A stretch of DNA of 8,748 bases, taken from assembly GCA_902464035.1 (NCBI GenBank), contig CABQHT010000070.1, positions 1 through 8,748 on the forward strand, written 5' to 3'. The notes below the pieces were generated by a model. It had not been told where the DNA came from, searched no databases, and was given only the letters and a program-made list of their open reading frames with translations. The number at the start of each line of letters is the position of its first letter. Positions within the stretch are counted from its first letter, which is position 1. The translations under genes and the position numbers were made by a program. Origin of the DNA: an uncultured Collinsella sp. (GTDB lineage: Bacteria > Actinomycetota > Coriobacteriia > Coriobacteriales > Coriobacteriaceae). Below are positions 3,725 through 8,748 of this stretch, one piece after another.

Positions 3725-5584
3725 TTATTGTTTTGGCGGGCGTTCCTGGAGGCGACAGCCGATGTTGCCGCCCGAGCTCAACGCTCTGTCGCAGTAGACG
3801 CAGAACGGACCGCGATTCTGGACCTGGGTATAGTAACCGCCATGGCGCAGGCACGGATATCTACCATTGAAGTTCCAGTAATCCGGGACATAAGTCGTTT
3901 GACTGCCGTTTGCCGCGCTCGGGAACAGCGCCCATTCAAGACCGCTTGCTGTCGGAATGGTGAAGTCGGACGGATAGCCCGAAGAGGGCGTGCCGACCAG
4001 CGTGCCATTCGCGCTGTCGCTGAAGTTGTTGGGATTGCTGATGACATTCAGGCCGTTGCTGTTGTAATAACAGCCGTCCATCCAGTCATAAACATTGTCC
4101 CACCAGCCTTCGATGTTGCGATACTGCGTAAAGCCGTAGCTGTCGCGGTTTGCTGCGGTCGTACCGGTGTGATAGCCCATCGCGTCGGTCTGACCGTTGT
4201 TCATCTTGGAACCGTTCGTAGAGCAGCCTCTTCCGATGCGCTCGCCATTCCAGTCGGCAAACTCCACGAGGAACAGCATGTTCACATACCAGAACTGAGC
4301 AAAGTCCATCTGCCAGAAGTTAGCGCCGAGGTTATGGATGCCGGTTCTCGCCTGACTTCTCGTGATGCTTCCCTGCGGTGCGGCACCCGTGATGGACTTG
4401 TAGCCGTTGACGCAGTGGTAACGGCCGATGTAGGAGTAGTCAAGCTCGCCAAGGCCATCCCCGCGGTCGCGGTTGACCGGGTCAACGAAGAAGCCCTCCA
4501 CAGGCCCGTCCGCGATTTGGAGCTTCAGCTTCTTGCCGGTCTTCGTCCACTTGAACCAATATTTTGGCTCCTTGACCTCCACGCCGCCAGCGCGAGTTTC
4601 CTTCACCATGCCGCTCCACGGGTAAAGAGTATCGAAGGGTGAGCTGCCCGTGCCGTTGCTGACTGCGGGAGACGGATCGTTGAAGCCTGCCGCATCGTCT
4701 GTGCGAACGCCCTTCGTCAAACCGCTGCTCGTCCAATCCCACTCGACGCCGTAGATATGTACGCTCGGCTTAAACGTGATGTCATACCCCGTGCCATCAA
4801 TCAGCGTCCTGCCCTTGAGGATGTTGTACACCGTGCCGTTGACCATGCATTTGCCACTCTGCACGGTGTAGGCCGTTCCGTTGACGAGCGTTTTGTGTGC
4901 GGTGAGGTCAACGGGCGGCGTGACGTTGCCACTATCGTCTACAAGGGCGTCAGGTGGAAGAACCAAAGCGGGGCGGATGCCGAACGAGTTGGATGGGCTG
5001 CCGTTTCTGCAGCCGCCATCGGTGAAGACGCCCCACACGCTAAGGGGGCTGTAGGTGTTTGGGGAGCGGAGCCACCAGTCGGCGGCCGAGCCATTCAGTT
5101 TCGCAATACGCTTGTTGTTGGCGGACGTGCCGGTCCCAGACTCAAAGTAGGACAGCTTCGCGCCATCCTGCGGGAAATACTGGTTATCGCCGGACGTCCA
5201 ACCGGCCTCATAACCGGACAACAGGAACACCTTGCAGGACAGGCCATTCGCGCCGCTCTGGTTGGTGCCGCCTTTACCGCCGTTCTTGCGATACGGAATC
5301 TTCACCTGCTTGATGGCATCCCTGATGTTGTTGTCGAACAGGTTCAGGAACGTGCTGTTCAGGTAAGAGTGGATGTCGCTGCTTTCGTACTTGTTGATGT
5401 TTTCGCTCTGCCAGACACGGTTCTCGTAGATGTCCTTCATCAGCAACCAAGTGCCGTTGCAGGATTCGTCGTAGATACTGCTCGGTTTGCCCTGATGGAC
5501 GACGATAAACTCTGTTGCCGTACCGTTGACTTTCAGCTTGACAATGCTGCCGACGGCCTTACTGCCGAGTTGTGCATTTGCCAT
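3725..5584 (-). CDS. Two-domain CLec-type receptor-binding protein, DGR-target-like
   Basis: 619 residues. Residues about 17-212 match DUF6273-type lectin-like domains: WLLMKDIYENRVW, ADWWLRSPNTYSPLSVWGVF and FGIRPALVLP. Residues 231-272 are three 14-residue repeats of the (K/R)TLVNGTAYT type, a linker common in gut-phage fibres. Residues about 277-613 form a second C-type-lectin/FGE-sulfatase-like domain. Its end, GLEWALFPSAANG, then YWNFNGRYPCLRHGGYY, RGPFCVYCDRALSSGGNIGC and R-L, has the R-x-GG, G-x-F and NIGxR spacing seen in targets of diversity-generating retroelements. The ribosome site AAGGAGG is 7 bases before the ATG. The protein follows the tail fibre and is probably displayed at the tail tip to bind the host surface. 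No reverse transcriptase or template repeat is in view, so active diversification is unproven. Confidence 0.82.
   Translation of the reverse strand: MANAQLGSKAVGSIVKLKVNGTATEFIVVHQGKPSSIYDESCNGTWLLMKDIYENRVWQSENINKYESSDIHSYLNSTFLNLFDNNIRDAIKQVKIPYRKNGGKGGTNQSGANGLSCKVFLLSGYEAGWTSGDNQYFPQDGAKLSYFESGTGTSANNKRIAKLNGSAADWWLRSPNTYSPLSVWGVFTDGGCRNGSPSNSFGIRPALVLPPDALVDDSGNVTPPVDLTAHKTLVNGTAYTVQSGKCMVNGTVYNILKGRTLIDGTGYDITFKPSVHIYGVEWDWTSSGLTKGVRTDDAAGFNDPSPAVSNGTGSSPFDTLYPWSGMVKETRAGGVEVKEPKYWFKWTKTGKKLKLQIADGPVEGFFVDPVNRDRGDGLGELDYSYIGRYHCVNGYKSITGAAPQGSITRSQARTGIHNLGANFWQMDFAQFWYVNMLFLVEFADWNGERIGRGCSTNGSKMNNGQTDAMGYHTGTTAANRDSYGFTQYRNIEGWWDNVYDWMDGCYYNSNGLNVISNPNNFSDSANGTLVGTPSSGYPSDFTIPTASGLEWALFPSAANGSQTTYVPDYWNFNGRYPCLRHGGYYTQVQNRGPFCVYCDRALSSGGNIGCRLQERPPKQ
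3746..3862 (-). other. Candidate DGR variable region (C-terminal lectin loop)
   Basis: This stretch encodes residues 575-613 of the receptor protein. On the coding strand many codons are NNC or NNT at positions expected to be variable (TAC TAT ACC, TTC TGC GTC TAC TGC GAC), as results when adenines of AAC/TAC-type template codons are replaced. It is followed by a conserved GC-rich end (GGCGGCAACATCGGCTGTCG) and the stop 18 bases later. This fits a variable repeat with its mutagenic-homology end, but no template copy is in the window to prove it. Confidence 0.5.
4769..4894 (-). repeat. Three 14-residue NGTAY repeats in receptor protein
   Basis: Residues 231-272 read KTLVNGTAYTVQSG, KCMVNGTVYNILKG and RTLIDGTGYDITFK, three tandem units of 42 bp diverged at the DNA level. 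They bridge the two lectin-like domains and probably form a short beta-rich spacer. Confidence 0.85.
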
Positions 5585-5596
5585 CTCAGCACCTCC

Positions 5597-7186
5597 TTAG
5601 CCGTACACCCAGTTGATGGAGTAGTTCTCAGTGGGCGTGCTCTCCGATGCCACGAGTGTCTGCTTGACAATGTTGCCGCTCGCGATGTAGTCGCTTCCGC
5701 GCGTCGCCGCCACCAGCCCGCCCGAGCCATTGCCCTTGATGAGGGAGGTGGTGGAGGGGACAGTCGGCACGCTCACCGTGACCGCGCCCGTCTGACCGTT
5801 GACAGATGTAACAGGAGCCGTTTGCAATGCGCTATCCGCCTTGCCCAAACTCGTCTGCACGTCGCTTGCAAGGTCGGATTTGGACACCGACGACTTAAAT
5901 GCCAAACTGCCGAGGTCGGCGAACCACTTTGCAACCTTCCCAAACAGCACGGAGAGCTTTTCGCCCGTCGCAATGTTCACCCGCGTGCTTGCCTCAGTGA
6001 ATGCTGCCGTGACGTTGCTGCCGTCGCCGGTCTTGTCCAGCTTGCCGGAAATGTCCTGATGCTGCGTCAGATAGCCGCTGTCGTTGTCGAGCTGCGAGGT
6101 CTTCGTCGGGATGGCGTTGCGGATATCGGGGTGCGCTGTCTCGCTTTCGTTGTGCGCCTTGATCTGCGCGGACACGTCCGGCGCGGGAATTGCCTTGACA
6201 GCGTCATCCACATACTTAAACACGTCCCGATGCTTGCCCTGCGGGTCGTACACGCTTGCAAGCATATCGCCAGCGCCTTGACCGTTCGCGCCGTTATAGA
6301 CCTCGAAGTCAAACGTCGTGCCGTCCGTCAAAGTGATGGTATAGACGTCGCTCGTGCCGGGGGCGTGCGTGCCGCTCTTGAGCGCGATGCCGGAAATGCC
6401 GTTGCCGGTTGCACCACGCGGGCCGGGAGCGCCCGTCTCGCCGCGCGGCAGGCCGAAGACGAGCTTATAGACGCTATCCACAAGGGACTTGCTCACCGTG
6501 GCGGGCTTGCCGGTCTCAAGCGTGACCGCCTCGACGATCATGTTGACGATGGCGTCGCGCGCCGCCTGTGCATCGGTCTTCGCCGTCTCTGCCGCAGACT
6601 TGGCAGAAGCCGCGTCCTCGGCGCTCTGGGCGGCCTGTGTCGCTTTCTGCCCCGCAGCGGTCGCACTGCCCGCCGCCGCGTCCTTTGCGCTCTCAGCGGC
6701 TTCCTGAGCGGATTCTGCCGCCGTTTTGGCGCTCTGTGCGCCGGTCTGCGCACTCTCTGCTGCTTTCTGTGCGTTTGCGGCAGCGGTCTGCGCATTCTTT
6801 GCCGCCGTCTCAGACTTTGCGGCATTGGTTGCCGCTGTCTGCGCGGCCTGTACCTTCTCGTCGACGCCGGTCGCAGATGCAGCAGCAGCCGCCGCAGAAG
6901 ATGCCGCAGCCTTTGCGGACGCATCCGCCGCAGAGACCTTGTCGTCGATGCCCTGCGCAGCGGTCGCGGCCTTTGTAGCCGATGCCGCTGCCGCGTCAGC
7001 CGACGCCTTGGCGTTGTCGGCGTACTCCTTGACGCCCTGCACCTCCGCCGCAACAGCGTCCTTGGCGTACTGCACGACCTGCGAGCCTTTGAGTTTCTTC
7101 GCCTCGCCGCTCTGCTCGAGCACAAACAGGTCTTCGCCCGTGATCTGTGTCGCTTGCGTGAGGTCGGTAATTGCTTTGTCAGCCAT
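5597..7186 (-). CDS. Tail fibre protein, Ala-rich coiled coil and collagen-like segment
   Basis: 529 residues. Residues 1-50 (ITDLTQATQITGEDLFVLEQ) look like the attachment module of Firmicutes phage fibres. Residues 52-215 are Ala/Ser/Lys/Gln-rich helix (about half Ala), a likely trimeric coiled coil. Residues 249-262 are a collagen-like GXY stretch (GETGAPGPRGATGNG). A beta-sandwich-like module with YTITLTDGTTFDFEVYNG follows, and then fibre repeats: AIPTKTSQLDNDSGYLT, PVTSVNGQTGAVTVSVPTV and LIKGNGSGGLVAATRGSDY. Together these form a long thin trimeric fibre; the tip adhesin may be this protein's end or the receptor protein encoded next. The ATG at 7186 lies within the end of the preceding gene (8-base overlap), with GAGGT as ribosome site. 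The very high Ala content and GC-rich repeats set its composition apart from its neighbours. Confidence 0.88.
   Translation of the reverse strand: MADKAITDLTQATQITGEDLFVLEQSGEAKKLKGSQVVQYAKDAVAAEVQGVKEYADNAKASADAAAASATKAATAAQGIDDKVSAADASAKAAASSAAAAAASATGVDEKVQAAQTAATNAAKSETAAKNAQTAAANAQKAAESAQTGAQSAKTAAESAQEAAESAKDAAAGSATAAGQKATQAAQSAEDAASAKSAAETAKTDAQAARDAIVNMIVEAVTLETGKPATVSKSLVDSVYKLVFGLPRGETGAPGPRGATGNGISGIALKSGTHAPGTSDVYTITLTDGTTFDFEVYNGANGQGAGDMLASVYDPQGKHRDVFKYVDDAVKAIPAPDVSAQIKAHNESETAHPDIRNAIPTKTSQLDNDSGYLTQHQDISGKLDKTGDGSNVTAAFTEASTRVNIATGEKLSVLFGKVAKWFADLGSLAFKSSVSKSDLASDVQTSLGKADSALQTAPVTSVNGQTGAVTVSVPTVPSTTSLIKGNGSGGLVAATRGSDYIASGNIVKQTLVASESTPTENYSINWVYG
6542..7033 (-). repeat. 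Degenerate Ala-rich coiled-coil coding repeats
   Basis: Encodes residues 52-215 of the tail fibre: imperfect short units such as AAESAQTGAQSAKTAAESAQ and EAAESAKDAAAGSATAAGQK. The DNA is rich in GCC/GCN codons and locally repetitive (for example gccgc, ctctgccgc and gcgctctg words). Such repeats can recombine and vary fibre length between relatives. Confidence 0.8.
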
Positions 7187-7445
7187 CAGTTACCTCGCTT
7201 TCCGCGGGAGCTTTTGCGGTGTCGGCCTCGCCGTCCTTTACCTTTTTTGCATCCTCAAGCTGATATCTCAGCGCGACAAGCTCGCGCTTGTCTTTTTCCC
7301 GCTCTTCCGCCTCGCGATGTAAAATCTCATAAGCCTTTTGAATCTGCGCCTTGACGACGCTGATCTTGCCCGCCTCCGAGCCCAAAACCAACGTGTTATT
7401 AAGCGTGTCAAAAGCTTTGCTCAAAAGTTCCATTGCTTCTTTCAT
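7179..7445 (-). CDS. Small coiled-coil tail-operon protein, 88 aa
   Basis: Mostly helical: MKEAMELLSKAFDTLNNTLV, then KAQIQKAYEILHREAEEREK and LVALRYQLEDAKKVK, a coiled coil over about 30-70, ending in an acidic, Ala/Pro-rich tail. The frame is open upstream, but the ATG at 7445 is chosen: TTGGAGG lies 7 bases before it and the ATG overlaps the TGA of the S74-tail gene (ATGA). No family is recognised. Location between the tail protein and the fibre suggests a connector or fibre-assembly protein; this is inference. Confidence 0.78.
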   Translation of the reverse strand: MKEAMELLSKAFDTLNNTLVLGSEAGKISVVKAQIQKAYEILHREAEEREKDKRELVALRYQLEDAKKVKDGEADTAKAPAESEVTDG

Positions 7446-8748
7446 GCCGATGCCTCCAATCTTCTGATTCGCGCTTCCTGCTCGCGCACCTTGGCCCACA
7501 GAATTGGGATAAACTCACTGTACCGCAGAAAATAGGTCTCGCTGCCGTCATCGAGCTTGGCCTTCGCCCAGCCCGCGAAATCCTGCGACGTGATGCCGCA
7601 GTCTTGCATAGCGGCCTCGACCTCCTGCGCGATGAAGCCTGTGTGATAGCGCCCGCTCGTGCCGTTGTTCAGTTTGTAGCGCTTCGGCTCGATGAGCTCA
7701 AACATGCGCACGTACTTCTCCGGCAGCGCCTCAATGCTGTTCTTGATGTTCCGGTCGGACCCGTTCAACTCGTTCGTGCTGCAATAGATCGTGCTCCAAA
7801 CAAAATTTGGTGCGCCAAGATTGTACCGGTTATCTGCATTCGGGGCGAAATCGCCTCGGCAATCGATGAAGTCGTAGTCGAAATTGAGCGCTGATCTTCC
7901 GTTATTCCCCGACAGATACAGGTTTCCGCTCGTCGCGTTCAACTCCATAGCCTTGCTCTCGAGCGTCATTTTGTAGTCCGCCGTGCTGGCGTACTCGGTA
8001 TAGATGTAACCGCAGCGCCGTCCGTTGTCGTTGCGCACCGTGATCGTGTCGCCCTCGATCTCGCTTGCCGTCAGCGTGCCGTCAATGTTGACGGCGTCAA
8101 CGTGCAAGTCGATCGAACCGGTCGAATCAACGACAACTCCGTTACTGAGAATTTCGAACGTCGTACCGCTGCTGCTGCTTGATACGCTCAGCGCGATCTT
8201 GCCAATGCTCTGGTCGATCATGCTCTGTGCCGTGCTGTCGTCGATCTTACCCGAGACAGTCGTGCGCAAGCCGTTGATATCGGCCTTGATGTTGGTAATG
8301 CTGCCGTTGAGGCTCGAAATATTGGTTTCAATGCCGTCAATGGACGTCGACAGCGACGTCACGCGCCCATCAACACCCTCGACCTTGAGCATGATCTCCT
8401 CGCTGGTCTTGGTGATGAGCGAGCGTGTCTTTGCCATGTTGCGCTCGATCTGCCGCTGCGTCGGCGATTTGTAAGGGTACTCGTCGTCGATCTCGTCCGC
8501 GTCCGGCGCAGAGATATTCGGCGCGAGCATCGGATCAAACGTCGTGTCCAGCGCGATGAGCGGCACATATAGCCCGTCTACCGTCACCGCGTCGCCCAGC
8601 TCTACCGCGGGGTCAAGTAGCGCTTCGCTGCCCTCGTAGCCGATGTGTTTGTAGCCGGAGACTTTGGCAAGGATCGCCGACGCCATTGCATTCGTGCCGT
8701 CCGGCTGCAAGGCCGTCAGCGTCCGCCCGGTGTCCGATCCGGACACGC
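7442..8748 (-). CDS. Tail/receptor protein with C-terminal S74 autochaperone (5' end outside window)
   Basis: At least 434 residues are visible; a GTG at 8746 is internal, and the reading frame runs off the right edge. The visible N-terminus (VELGDAVTVDGLYVPLIALD and following) resembles the end of Firmicutes phage minor-structural/tail-lysin proteins. Residues 94-175 are coiled coil (RQIERNMAKTRSLITKTSEE, LSTSIDGIETNISSLNGSIT). Residues about 200-320 form beta-rich stalk repeats. Residues 328-434 are a Peptidase_S74 intramolecular chaperone: GSDRNIKNSIEALPEKY with Ser330 and Lys335 (catalytic dyad spacing of five), YHTGFIAQEVEAAM with His368, and the terminal helix ILWAKVREQEARIRRLEAS. In known members the domain drives trimer folding and then cuts itself off just before the Ser. 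Maturation would thus leave a stalk ending near residue 329. It is the first visible gene of the leftward operon. Confidence 0.88.
   Translation of the reverse strand, partial: VSGSDTGRTLTALQPDGTNAMASAILAKVSGYKHIGYEGSEALLDPAVELGDAVTVDGLYVPLIALDTTFDPMLAPNISAPDADEIDDEYPYKSPTQRQIERNMAKTRSLITKTSEEIMLKVEGVDGRVTSLSTSIDGIETNISSLNGSITNIKADINGLRTTVSGKIDDSTAQSMIDQSIGKIALSVSSSSSGTTFEILSNGVVVDSTGSIDLHVDAVNIDGTLTASEIEGDTITVRNDNGRRCGYIYTEYASTADYKMTLESKAMELNATSGNLYLSGNNGRSALNFDYDFIDCRGDFAPNADNRYNLGAPNFVWSTIYCSTNELNGSDRNIKNSIEALPEKYVRMFELIEPKRYKLNNGTSGRYHTGFIAQEVEAAMQDCGITSQDFAGWAKAKLDDGSETYFLRYSEFIPILWAKVREQEARIRRLEASA

Noticed and set aside
3728..4642. Rightward open frame of 304 codons opposite the receptor protein
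   Set aside because: It shows antisense shadow composition (Ala/Val/Arg), no start context, and lies over the conserved lectin-like domain.
6542..7033. CRISPR-like or tandem-repeat array
   Set aside because: The repetition is protein-level Ala-rich coiled coil with degenerate short words, no constant repeats and no unique spacers.
4757..7354. Long rightward open frame (865 codons) opposite the tail-fibre and receptor genes
   Set aside because: It is antisense to genes with clear domains and ribosome sites. Its product is Arg/Leu/Cys-rich low-complexity sequence produced by the complement of Ala/Gly-rich codons, and it lacks a Shine-Dalgarno site and any recognisable motif.
1..8748. Reverse transcriptase, template repeat or accessory variability gene of a DGR
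   Set aside because: No YxDD-type protein on either strand and no near copy of the candidate variable region seen by eye; it would have to lie outside.

Overview
The window is the late region of a tailed phage or prophage (siphovirus-like tail and lysis genes) from a Gram-positive host. It is most likely a moderately GC-rich Clostridia-type gut Firmicute (Oscillospiraceae-like). The basis is strong AGGAGG-type ribosome sites before most genes, GXY/Ala-rich tail fibres, a DUF6273-like domain, a CHAP endolysin and the types of small late-operon proteins. I infer the host from style; no ribosomal or housekeeping gene is present.

From right to left on the minus strand the genes form one tightly packed, often overlapping late operon. 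It starts with the C-terminal part of a large tail/receptor protein ending in an S74 intramolecular chaperone (7442-8748, runs off the right edge). Then come a small coiled-coil protein (7179-7445), an Ala-rich/collagen-like tail fibre (5597-7186), and a 619-residue receptor-binding candidate with two C-type-lectin-like domains (3725-5584). Two small tail-associated proteins follow (3335-3712, 3049-3345). The lysis module has four small membrane proteins, one of them a holin (2180-3027), a CHAP endolysin (1601-2176) and a sigma-region-4-like HTH protein (1270-1515). The operon ends at a strong bidirectional terminator (1256-1289).

Left of the terminator lies a two-gene cassette on the opposite strand (629-1249). 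It has its own near-consensus promoter, a perfect 14-bp palindrome exactly between the -35 and -10 boxes, a very acidic 86-residue protein, and an XRE-type HTH protein. This is moron-like and has the layout of anti-CRISPR/Aca operons, although toxin-antitoxin or other cargo is also possible. Upstream of its promoter are three TGGTCA repeats spaced exactly 11 bp apart. Divergent from it, on the minus strand, are a 40-residue ORF, a small papain/C39-like cysteine-peptidase-fold protein, and the first codons of another gene that leaves the window.

The observations most worth following up are the DGR-like hypervariable C-terminus of the 619-residue protein (no reverse transcriptase or template repeat is visible here), the acr/aca-like cassette with its palindromic operator, the phased TGGTCA repeats, and a 40-residue membrane ORF whose best start codon is ATA.
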